Origin: Hemileia vastatrix
Taxonomy: Eukaryota; Basidiomycota; Pucciniomycetes; Pucciniales; Zaghouaniaceae
Length of the DNA: 64,000 nt
Assembly (NCBI GenBank): GCA_030280995.1
Contig: JASXTE010000015.1
Location: forward strand, 28,525,001-28,589,000
Reading direction: 5' to 3'
Shown here: in pieces, positions 1 through 8,349 of the stretch
Layout of the letters: the number at the start of each line of letters is the position of its first letter
Numbering within the stretch: position 1 is the stretch's first letter
Notes under the pieces: generated by a model
What the model was told of the DNA's origin: nothing
Seen by the model: only the letters and a program-made list of their open reading frames with translations
The model's database searches: none
Position numbers and translations under genes: made by a program

Positions 1-19
1 ACTCCTGCAACAAAGGAGT
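1..19. repeat. Short inverted repeat at unit start
   Basis: ACTCCT (1-6) pairs with AGGAGT (14-19) around the seven-base loop GCAACAA. I found no change in it in any unit. It lies 14 bp after the inverted repeat that ends the previous unit (for example 1638-1654 then 1668-1686), so the junction carries two adjacent small hairpins. Confidence 0.7.
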
Positions 20-97
20 AGAAAATAAAAATTAAGTAAAAAAAATTAATACATATAAATATAAAAAAGAAAAACATTAATGTGGTTCCCACTGCAC

Positions 98-104
98 TAT
101 AAAA
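98..104 (+). promoter_or_regulatory. TATA-like box (TATAAAA) at hairpin base
   Basis: TATAAAA stands alone just outside and overlapping the base of the hairpin, after GTGGTTCCCACTGCAC. It would be too close to the hairpin to drive transcription of the whole hairpin, since a TATA box normally sits about 25-30 bp upstream of the start. In AT-rich DNA such a match is expected by chance. It is recorded only because it is unchanged in every unit I read. Confidence 0.15.
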
Positions 105-191
105 CAGGGGGGGCTTGTATGCAAATCTGAAGTGTCTACTGAATCAGAAAAATTCAGTAGATTCTAGGAGTTGCATGCAAGTTCCCTCTGT
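104..191 (+). ncRNA. Long imperfect hairpin, pre-miRNA-like; one per unit
   Basis: The outer stem pairs 104-124 with 171-191 over 21 consecutive positions, 17 Watson-Crick and 4 G-U (108-187, 112-183, 113-182, 118-177). The middle, 125-134 against 162-170, pairs partly with mismatches. The inner stem pairs 135-144 with 152-161 perfectly around the loop CAGAAAA. The fold can be extended a few A-T pairs outward, into the T-run 191-196. Size and shape resemble a microRNA precursor, and the T6 immediately after would suit Pol III termination. The same hairpin occurs in every unit at unit start +103 to +190. I do not recognise either arm as a known microRNA. A structural role at the DNA level, or the remnant of a foldback element, is equally possible. 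The fold is seen in the sequence; transcription is not shown. Confidence 0.5.
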
Positions 192-196
192 TTTTT
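191..196 (+). terminator. T6 run after hairpin, possible Pol III terminator
   Basis: Six T follow the 3' arm of the hairpin in every unit. Pol III generally terminates at runs of four or more T on the non-template strand. Reading the + strand through a unit junction, this is the first T4 or longer run after the TTTT at 1371-1374 (next occurrence 1858-1863). No transcript is demonstrated, so the assignment is inference. Confidence 0.3.
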
Positions 197-765
197 AATA
201 CAGTTTTTGAAATTAAATTTTACAAACATAAAAAAAGGATAAAAAATTCATCACAAAAACCACATTGTAAAAAAGACTATTTGTACTAGGATTATGCTTC
301 TATTCTATTGACTTGTGTTCAAATGAAAATGTGTTATTTAAAAAATATGATGAACTCTTAATCTTCCCAACAATCAACTAAGGATCTATTTTGAATATAT
401 AAATTTTCAACAAAAACAACAAAATCCTTATGATGTATTTGATTCTCAATGAAATATTTTAGTTTGATGATATACTTCCAAATTTAAATTATTCCATGTT
501 CTCTTTGATGGAAATTTTTATATCATATATTAGAGATTCCCAAATCATTCTTTTTCAATTTTGTCAACTGACATACTCTTCTTTCATAGGTATTGTTTGA
601 TAATTTCTTTGATTTATAATGATTATAATCTCCATTTGCTTATTTACTGTAATTTTATATTGAATATTTTCACCATCTGGACTTTCAAAATCTGGAAAAG
701 TCTTTTTTGTGATGTTTGGGCCTGTTTGATGATGTCTAATGAGGCATCTTTATATTGATTATTTG

Positions 766-774
766 TTTTTTTTT
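766..774. repeat. T homopolymer 1, T9 or T8
   Basis: A run of nine T in units 1-5 and 15-18, eight T in the other units I read. The length splits the array into the same two groups as nearby substitutions, so it behaves as an inherited subtype marker rather than as a rapidly slipping tract. Confidence 0.8.
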
Positions 775-923
775 GTTTCCTGGACTGAATATTAAACTAC
801 TGGGTTTGTACCTACCACCATTAGATACTCCTGGCTTTTCTCTACATTTCATGTCTTGATGAAAATTTCAGTATTCTAAGTTTTAAGGGCTCTTTTGGTC
901 ATTTTTCATGCTTCACTATAACC

Positions 924-933
924 TTTTTTTTTT
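924..933. repeat. T homopolymer 2, variable length
   Basis: This T-run follows CACTATAACC and varies from about 9 to 13 T between units. It is preceded by G in most units, by A in units 6 and 19 and by nothing in units 1 and 14. The 3' flank is GGTTTTTTG, GGATTTTG or GTATTTTG depending on subtype. It causes most of the 1-4 bp differences in unit length. Confidence 0.8.
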
Positions 934-1088
934 GGTTTTTTGTATTTTGTGGGTTAGGATTAAGCATTAGTGTCATCTACTTAGTGCCATTTTGATAATC
1001 CTCATTTGGATCTATATTTTATGTTGTGATGGTTTTTTAGCTTATTTAAATGACAACTTGATAATTGAATATTAATTTTTACCCTAAA

Positions 1089-1181
1089 ATGCATGATGCA
1101 TAATACATATGAACTACCTATCAAACATTAAAGCTATGTGAATACATATGATTGATGAAGTTTGATCATTTTTATGTGCAT
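1089..1181. repeat. Internal degenerate duplication, left copy
   Basis: This segment begins with ATGCATGATGCATAATACAT and ends near TTTATGTGCAT. It aligns with 1352-1437 through shared words in the same order: the ATGCAT/GCATAATACAT block, then ATTAA, then GTG-ATACATATG, then AAGTTTGA, then TTTATGTGCAT. The offset drifts from 263 to 256 bp. It looks like an old duplication inside the monomer that predates amplification of the array, as every unit has both halves. Confidence 0.6.
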
Positions 1182-1229
1182 CATGAATATTCACTATGGT
1201 TTAAATACTATTTCAATGCAAAATGCATA

Positions 1230-1236
1230 AAGTAGC
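1230..1236. other. Site of the 7-bp deletion found in units 9, 11 and 12
   Basis: In most units GCATA is followed by AAGTAGC and then TAAATGC. Units 9, 11 and 12 lack the seven bases AAGTAGC (junctions near 14579, 17907 and 19567), which accounts for their 1,660-bp length. Confidence 0.85.
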
Positions 1237-1301
1237 TAAATGCATCATACACATTTAATTTAAATCCATAATATTTCCTCATTTTGGAAGTCATCATATA
1301 T

Positions 1302-1313
1302 ATTCATATGAAT
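1302..1313. repeat. Perfect 12-bp palindrome ATTCATATGAAT
   Basis: A self-complementary 12-mer between the two halves of the internal duplication, unchanged in the units read. In AT-rich DNA this is not remarkable by itself, and no function is assigned. Confidence 0.6.
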
Positions 1314-1351
1314 TAAAAGAAGCAATATTGAATTTGATAGTAAAATTCATA

Positions 1352-1437
1352 ATGCATAATGCATAATACATTTTGAATATGAATATTAAGTGCATACATA
1401 TGCCTAATCAAGTTTGAAATTTGGGTTTATGTGCATA
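1352..1437. repeat. Internal degenerate duplication, right copy
   Basis: The right partner of 1089-1181. It opens with ATGCATAATGCATAATACAT, continues with GTGCATACATATG and AAGTTTGA, and ends with TTTATGTGCAT. It differs from the left copy by several substitutions and a few short gaps, far more than one unit differs from another, so it is much older than the present array. Confidence 0.6.
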
Positions 1438-1507
1438 ATTTACAGGTGATGAATGATAAATATGATGTGTATATAAAAATGTTGGTTCTTATTGGTACCC
1501 ACCCAAA

Positions 1508-1570
1508 TAGTCAACTTGGTCAAGACACCATGACCAAGAAACAAAACACACAAAGACAGGCGTTCAAGCC
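1508..1570 (+). promoter_or_regulatory. Degenerate tRNA-like A box and B box (possible Pol III type 2 promoter or SINE head)
   Basis: The A-box candidate TAGTCAACTTGG (1508-1519) fits TRGYNNANNNG and differs from the stricter TRGCNNAGYNGG at two places. Around it a tRNA-like D arm can be drawn: GTC (1510-1512) pairs with GAC (1524-1526) around an 11-base loop containing GG. The B-box candidate GTTCAAGCC (1562-1570) fits GTTCRANNC exactly and starts 43 bp after the A box ends, a usable distance. No acceptor stem is evident and the T stem is mostly lost, so this is not a tRNA gene. A decayed tRNA-derived SINE is the likeliest origin if the match is real; chance is the alternative. The B box is unchanged in the units read; the C-to-T change in units 32 and 36 is just before it. 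Confidence 0.3.
1515..1538. repeat. Perfect 8-bp inverted repeat CTTGGTCA/TGACCAAG
   Basis: CTTGGTCA (1515-1522) is the exact reverse complement of TGACCAAG (1531-1538), with the 8-base spacer AGACACCA. It overlaps the A-box candidate. It is present unchanged in every unit read. It could form a hairpin in RNA or serve as a dyad protein-binding site. Confidence 0.75.
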
Positions 1571-1637
1571 ACTCAAAGGAAGATATTTCATAGAAAAACG
1601 CTGGCTTGTCTCCTAAAGAGATTGAACAAGAAGGCCA

Positions 1638-1654
1638 GTGGTTTACAAAACCAC
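1638..1654. repeat. Perfect 7-bp inverted repeat at unit end
   Basis: GTGGTTT and AAACCAC flank the 3-base loop ACA. The stem is perfect in unit 1 and in units 6-13 and 18 onward. Units 2-5 and 14-17 carry GTGATTT, which puts an A-C mismatch in the stem. The difference follows the subtype blocks of the array, so it is inherited by block. Confidence 0.75.
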
Positions 1655-1667
1655 CTGTCACATTAAC

Positions 1668-3337
1668 ACTCCTGCAACAAAGGAGTAGAAAATAAAAATT
1701 AAGTAAAAAAAATTAATACATATAAATATAAAAAAGAAAAACATTAATGTGGTTCCCACTGCACTATAAAACAGGGGGGGCTTGTATGCAAATCTGAAGT
1801 GTCTACTGAATCAGAAAAATTCAGTAGATTCTAGGAGTTGCATGCAAGTTCCCTCTGTTTTTTAATACAGTTTTTGAAATTAAATTTTACAAACATAAAA
1901 AAAGGAAAAAAAATTCATCACAAAAACCACATTGTAAAAAAGACTATTTGTACTAGGATTATGCTTCTATTCTATTGACTTGTGTTCAAATGAAAATGTG
2001 TTATTTAAAAAATATGATGAACTCTTAATCTTCCCAACAATCAACTAAGGATCTATTTTGAATATATAAATTTTCAACAAAAACAACAAAATCCTTATGA
2101 TGTATTTGATTCTCAATGAAATATTTTAGTTTGATGATATACTTCCAAATTTCAATTATTCCATGTTCTCTTTGATGGAAATTTTTATATCATATATTAG
2201 AGATTCCCAAATCATTCTTTTTCAATTTTGTCAACTGACATACTCTTCTTTCATAGGTATTGTTTGATAATTTCTTTGATTTATAATGATTATAATCTCC
2301 ATTTGCTTATTTACTGTAATTTTATATTGAATATTTTCACCATCTGGACTTTCAAAATCTGGAAAAGTCTTTTTTGTGATGTTTGGGCCTGTTTGATGAT
2401 GTCTAATGAGGCATCTTTATATTGATTATTTGTTTTTTTTTGTTTCCTGGACTGAATATTAAACTACTGGGTTTGTACCTACCACCATTAGATACTCCTG
2501 GCTTTTCTCTACATTTCATGTCTTGATGAAAATTTCAGTATTCTAAGTTTTAAGGGCTCTTTTGGTCATTTTTCATGCTTCACTATAACCGTTTTTTTTT
2601 TTTGGTTTTTTGTATTTTGTGGGCTAGGATTAAGCATTAGTGTCATCTACTTAGTGCCATTTTGATAATCCTCATTTGGATCTATATTTTATGTTGTGAT
2701 GGTTTTTTAGCTTATTTAAATGACAACTTGATAATTGAATATTAATTTTTACCCTAAAATGCATGATGCATAATACATATGTACTACCTATCAAACATTA
2801 AAGCTATGTGAATACATATGATTGATGAAGTTTGATCATTTTTATGTGCATCATGAATATTCACTATGGTTTAAATACTATTTCAATGCAAAATGCATAA
2901 AGTAGCTAAATGCATCATACACATTTAATTTAAATCCATAATATTTCCTCATTTTGGAAGTCATCATATATATTCATATGAATTAAAAGAAGCAATATTG
3001 AATTTGATAGTAAAATTCATAATGCATAATGCATAATACATTTTGAATATGAATATTAAGTGCATACATATGCCTAATCAAGTTTGAAATTTGGGTTTAT
3101 GTGCATAATTTACAGGTGATGAATGATAAATATGATGTGTATATAAAAATGTTGGTTCTTATTGGTACCCACCCAAATAGTCAACTTGGTCAAGACACCA
3201 TGACCAAGAAACAAAACACACAAGGACAGGCGTTCAAGCCACTCAAAGGAAGATATTTCATAGAAAAACGCTGGCTTGTCTCCTAAAGAGATTGAACAAG
3301 AAGGCCAGTGATTTACAAAACCACCTGTCACATTAAC
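1668..3337 (+). repeat. Unit 2 (1,670 bp)
   Basis: Hairpin 1771-1858, ACAG form. It has T9, GATACTCC and GGGCTAGG, and a private A-to-T change giving ATATGTACTACC near 2780. The terminal inverted repeat is the GTGATTT form. Its tail matches that of unit 14, which precedes unit 15 as unit 2 precedes unit 3. Confidence 0.95.
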
Positions 3338-5008
3338 ACTCCTGCAACAAAGGAGTAGAAAATAAAAATTAAGTAAAAAAAATTAATACATATAAATATA
3401 AAAAAGAAAAACATTAATGTGGTTCCCACTGCACTATAAAACAGGGGGGGCTTGTATGCAAATCTGAAGTGTCTACTGAATCAGAAAAATTCAGTAGATT
3501 CTAGGAGTTGCATGCAAGTTCCCTCTGTTTTTTAATACAGTTTTTGAAATTAAATTTTACAAACATAAAAAAAGGATAAAAAATTCATCACAAAAACCAC
3601 ATTGTAAAAAAGACTATTTGTACTAGGATTATGCTTCTATTCTATTGACTTGTGTTCAAATGAAAATGTGTTATTTAAAAAATATGATGAACTCTTAATC
3701 TTCCCAACAATCAACTAAGGATCTATTTTGAATATATAAATTTTCAACAAAAACAACAAAATCCTTATGATGTATTTGATTCTCAATGAAATATTTTAGT
3801 TTGATGATATACTTCCAAATTTAAATTATTCCATGTTCTCTTTGATGGAAATTTTTATATCATATATTAGAGATTCCCAAATCATTCTTTTTCAATTTTG
3901 TCAACTGACATACTCTTCTTTCATAGGTATTGTTTTATAATTTCTTTGATTTATAATGATTATAATCTCCATTTGCTTATTTACTGTAATTTTATATTGA
4001 ATATTTTCACCATCTGGACTTTCAAAATCTGGAAAAGTCTTTTTTGTGATGTTTGGGCCTGTTTGATGATGTCTAATGAGGCATCTTTATATTGATTATT
4101 TGTTTTTTTTTGTTTCCTGGACTGAATATTAAACTACTGGGTTTGTACCTACCACCATTAGATACTCCTGGCTTTTCTCTACATTTCATGTCTTGATGAA
4201 AATTTCAGTATTCTAAGTTTTAAGGGCTCTTTTGGTCATTTTTCATGCTTCACTATAACCGTTTTTTTTTTTTTGGTTTTTTGTATTTTGTGGGTTAGGA
4301 TTAAGCATTAGTGTCATCTACTTAGTGCCATTTTGATAATCCTCATTTGGATCTATATTTTATGTTGTGATGGTTTTTTAGCTTATTTAAATGACAACTT
4401 GATAATTGAATATTAATTTTTACCCTAAAATGCATGATGCATAATACATATGAACTACCTATCAAACATTAAAGCTATGTGAATACATATGATTGATGAA
4501 GTTTGATCATTTTTATGTGCATCATGAATATTCACTATGGTTTAAATACTATTTCAATGCAAAATGCATAAAGTAGCTAAATGCATAATACACATTTAAT
4601 TTAAATCCATAATATTTCCTCATTTTGGAAGTCATCATATATATTCATATGAATTAAAAGAAGCAATATTGAATTTGATAGTAAAATTCATAATGCATAA
4701 TGCATAATACATTTTGAATATGAATATTAAGTGCATACATATGCCTAATCAAGTTTGAAATTTGGGTTTATGTGCATAATTTACAGGTGATGAATGATAA
4801 ATATGATGTGTATATAAAAATGTTGGTTCTTATTGGTACCCACCCAAATAGTCAACTTGGTCAAGACACCATGACCAAGAAACAAAACACACAAGGACAG
4901 GCGTTCAAGCCACTCAAAGGAAGATATTTCATAGAAAAAAGCTGGCTTGTCTCCTAAAGAGATTGAACAAGAAGGCCAGTGATTTACAAAACCACCTGTC
5001 ACATTAAC
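3338..5008 (+). repeat. Unit 3 (1,671 bp), twin of unit 15
   Basis: Hairpin 3441-3528. It shares with unit 15 the TGTTTTATAA change (about 3931), AAAAAGCTGG (about 4938), GGATAAAAAATTC, TTTAAATT and the T13 second run. A private GCATAATACAC near 4583 separates it from unit 15. Confidence 0.95.
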
Positions 5009-6678
5009 ACTCCTGCAACAAAGGAGTAGAAAATAAAAATTAAGTAAAAAAAATTAATACATATAAATATAAAAAAGAAAAACATTAATGTGGTTCCCAC
5101 TGCACTATAAAACAGGGGGGGCTTGTATGCAAATCTGAAGTGTCTACTGAATCAGAAAAATTCAGTAGATTCTAGGAGTTGCATGCAAGTTCCCTCTGTT
5201 TTTTAATACAGTTTTTGAAATTAAATTTTACAAACATAAAAAAAGGAAAAAAAATTCATCACAAAAACCACATTGTAAAAAAGACTATTTGTACTAGGAT
5301 TATGCTTCTATTCTATTGACTTGTGTTCAAATGAAAATGTGTTATTTAAAAAATATGATGAACTCTTAATCTTCCCAACAATCAACTAAGGATCTATTTT
5401 GAATATATAAATTTTCAACAAAAACAACAAAATCCTTATGATGTATTTGATTCTCAATGAAATATTTTAGTTTGATGATATACTTCCAAATTTAAATTAT
5501 TCCATGTTCTCTTTGATGGAAATTTTTATATCATATATTAGAGATTCCCAAATCATTCTTTTTCAATTTTGTCAACTGACATACTCTTCTTTCATAGGTA
5601 TTGTTTGATAATTTCTTTGATTTATAATGATTATAATCTCCATTTGCTTATTTACTGTAATTTTATATTGAATATTTTCACCATCTGGACTTTCAAAATC
5701 TGGAGAAGTCTTTTTTGTGATGTTTGGGCCTGTTTGATGATGTCTAATGAGGCATCTTTATATTGATTATTTGTTTTTTTTTGTTTCCTGGACTGAATAT
5801 TAAACTACTGGGTTTGTACCTACCACCATTCGATACTCCTGGCTTTTCTCTACATTTCATGTCTTGATGAAAATTTCAGTATTCTAAGTTTTAAGGGCTC
5901 TTTTGGTCATTTTTCATGCTTCACTATAACCGTTTTTTTTTTTTGGTTTTTTGTATTTTGTGGGTTAGGATTAAGCATTAGTGTCATCTACTTAGTGCCA
6001 TTTTGATAATCCTCATTTGGATCTATATTTTATGTTGTGATGGTTTTTTAGCTTATTTAAATGACAACTTGATAATTGAATATTAATTTTTACCCTAAAA
6101 TGCATGATGCATAATACATATGAACTACCTATCAAACATTAAAGCTATGTGAATACATATGATTGATGAAGTTTGATCATTTTTATGTGCATCATGAATA
6201 TTCACTATGGTTTAAATACTATTTCAATGCAAAATGCATAAAGTAGCTAAATGCATCATACACATTTAATTTAAATCCATAATATTTCCTCATTTTGGAA
6301 GTCATCATATATATTCATATGAATTAAAAGAAGCAATATTGAATTTGATAGTAAAATTCATAATGCATAATGCATAATACATTTTGAATATGAATATTAA
6401 GTGCATACATATGCCTAATCAAGTTTGAAATTTGGGTTTATGTGCATAATTTACAGGTGATGAATGATAAATATGATGTGTATATAAAAATGTTGGTTCT
6501 TATTGGTACCCACCCAAATAGTCAACTTGGTCAAGACACCATGACCAAGAAACAAAACACACAAGGACAGGCGTTCAAGCCACTCAAAGGAAGATATTTC
6601 ATAGAAAAACGCTTGCTTGTCTCCTAAAGAGATTGAACAAGAAGGCCAGTGATTTACAAAACCACCTGTCACATTAAC
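5009..6678 (+). repeat. Unit 4 (1,670 bp), twin of unit 16
   Basis: Hairpin 5112-5199. It shares with unit 16 TTTAAATT, TGGAGAAGTC (about 5701) and the rare ATTCGATACTCC (about 5828). Private change GCTTGC for GCTGGC near 6611. Confidence 0.95.
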
Positions 6679-8349
6679 ACTCCTGCAACAAAGGAGTAGA
6701 AAATAAAAATTAAGTAAAAAAAATTAATACATATAAATATAAAAAAGAAAAACATTAATGTGGTTCCCACTGCACTATAAAACAGGGGGGGCTTGTATGC
6801 AAATCTGAAGTGTCTACTGAATCAGAAAAATTCAGTAGATTCTAGGAGTTGCATGCAAGTTCCCTCTGTTTTTTAATACAGTTTTTGAAATTAAATTTTA
6901 CAAACATAAAAAAAGGAAAAAAAATTCATCACAAAAACCACATTGTAAAAAAGACTATTTGTACTAGGATTATGCTTCTATTCTATTGACTTGTGTTCAA
7001 ATGAAAATGTGTTATTTAAAAAATATGATGAACTCTTAATCTTCCCAACAATCAACTAAGGATCTATTTTGAATATATAAATTTTCAACAAAAACAACAA
7101 AATCCTTATGATGTATTTGATTCTCAATGAAATATTTTAGTTTGATGATATACTTCCAAATTTCAATTATTCCATGTTCTCCTTGATGGAAATTTTTATA
7201 TCATATATTAGAGATTCCCAAATCATTCTTTTTCAATTTTGTCAACTGACATACTCTTCTTTCATAGGTATTGTTTGATAATTTCTTTGATTTATAATGA
7301 TTATAATCTCCATTTGCTTATTTACTGTAATTTTATATTGAATATTTTCACCATCTGGACTTTCAAAATCTGGAGAAGTCTTTTTTGTGATGTTTGGGCC
7401 TGTTTGATGATGTCTAATGAGGCATCTTTATATTGATTATTTGTTTTTTTTTGTTTCCTGGACTGAATATTAAACTACTGGGTTTGTACCTACCACCATT
7501 AGATACTCCTGGCTTTTCTCTACATTTCATGTCTTGATGAAAATTTCAGTATTCTAAGTTTTAAGGGCTCTTTTGGTCATTTTTCATGCTTCACTATAAC
7601 CGTTTTTTTTTTTTTGGTTTTTTGTATTTTGTGGGTTAGGATTAAGCATTAGTGTCATCTACTTAGTGCCATTTTGATAATCCTCATTTGGATCTATATT
7701 TTATGTTGTGATGGTTTTTTAGCTTATTTAAATGACAACTTGATAATTGAATATTAATTTTTACCCTAAAATGCATGATGCATAATACATATGAACTACC
7801 TATCAAACATTAAAGCTATGTGAATACATATGATTGATGAAGTTTGATCATTTTTATGTGCATCATGAATATTCACTATGGTTTAAATACTATTTCAATG
7901 CAAAATGCATAAAGTAGCTAAATGCATCATACACATTTAATTTAAATCCATAATATTTCCTCATTTTGGAAGTCATCATATATATTCATATGAATTAAAA
8001 GAAGCAATATTGAATTTGATAGTAAAATTCATAATGCATAATGCATAATACATTTTGAATATGAATATTAAGTGCATACATATGCCTAATCAAGTTTGAA
8101 ATTTGGGTTTATGTGCATAATTTACAGGTGATGAATGATAAATATGATGTGTATATAAAAATGTTGGTTCTTATTGGTACCCACCCAAATAGTCAACTTG
8201 GTCAAGACACCATGACCAAGAAACAAAACACACAAGGACAGGCGTTCAAGCCACTCAAAGGAAGATATTTCATAGAAAAACGCTGGCTTGTCTCCTAAAG
8301 AGATTGAACAAGAAGGCCAGTGATTTACAAAACCACCTGTCACATTAAC
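6679..8349 (+). repeat. Unit 5 (1,671 bp), related to units 17 and 18
   Basis: Hairpin 6782-6869. Markers are TTTCAATT, CTCCTTGATGG, TGGAGAAGTC, T9, GATACTCC, GGGTTAGG and a GTGATTT terminal repeat. It is the last unit of the left T9 block. Confidence 0.95.

Larger units (their letters stand above)
200..1085. other. AT-rich spacer, no gene seen
   Basis: This stretch of every unit is AT-rich and holds two T-runs but no credible coding region, RNA gene or transposon terminus. The longest open frame (561-758, 65 codons) starts with TTG. Its copies differ only at amino-acid-changing sites (for example K to R and L to F). Most of the type-diagnostic substitutions used to compare units fall here. 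Confidence 0.7.
1..1667 (+). repeat. Unit 1 (1,667 bp)
   Basis: Hairpin 104-191, paired-A form (ACAGGGG, GAATCAG). Markers: GGATAAAAAATTC at 237-249, TTTAAATT at 483-490, T9, GATACTCC, no G before the second T-run, GGGTTAGG. It is the only unit with AAAGACAGG instead of AAGGACAGG near 1551-1560. The last inverted repeat is perfect. Confidence 0.95.

Noticed and set aside
82..104. Plant snRNA-type promoter (USE plus TATA) at GTTCCCACTGCAC-TATAAAA
   Set aside because: Only the TCCCAC core fits the USE consensus, and the distance to TATA is about 5 bp instead of the roughly 24 or 34 bp expected. No snRNA follows.
119..126. Octamer motif ATGCAAAT inside the hairpin
   Set aside because: An exact octamer, but it is fully accounted for by the hairpin arm and such 8-mers are frequent in AT-rich DNA. 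There is no promoter around it.
127..141. GAAGTGTC in the 5' arm recalls the AAGTGC seed of miR-430/427
   Set aside because: The seed differs at its last base and the rest of the arm does not match, so it is not that family.
135..165. Possible Helitron 3' end: the inner stem-loop 135-161 is followed by CTAG
   Set aside because: The hairpin is only two bases before CTAG, and the sequence after CTAG does not begin with TC as a tandem Helitron start should. The stem is part of the larger hairpin, which explains it better.
561..758. 65-codon open frame on the + strand, one per unit
   Set aside because: It starts with TTG in an evidently eukaryotic sequence and has low-complexity hydrophobic composition from AT-rich DNA. 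Its copies differ only by replacement changes. No family is recognised.
1404..1424. Resemblance of AATCAAGTTTGA to the end of nematode SL1 (CCCAAGTTTGAG)
   Set aside because: The match is short, no splice donor follows, and the Sm-site and stem structure of an SL RNA are absent.
1446..1452. Box C-like GTGATGA suggesting a C/D snoRNA
   Set aside because: No CTGA box D with flanking complementary stem lies within the usual distance downstream.
1431..1616. 61-codon open frame on the + strand, one per unit
   Set aside because: It begins with GTG; the first ATG is at 1449 and leaves 55 codons. Unit 36 has lost the GTG. No silent differences were seen among copies and no homologue is recognised.
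1440..1661. 73-codon open frame on the minus strand
   Set aside because: It begins with GTG, is largely the reverse of the + frame above, and shows replacement-only differences. Nothing marks it as a gene.
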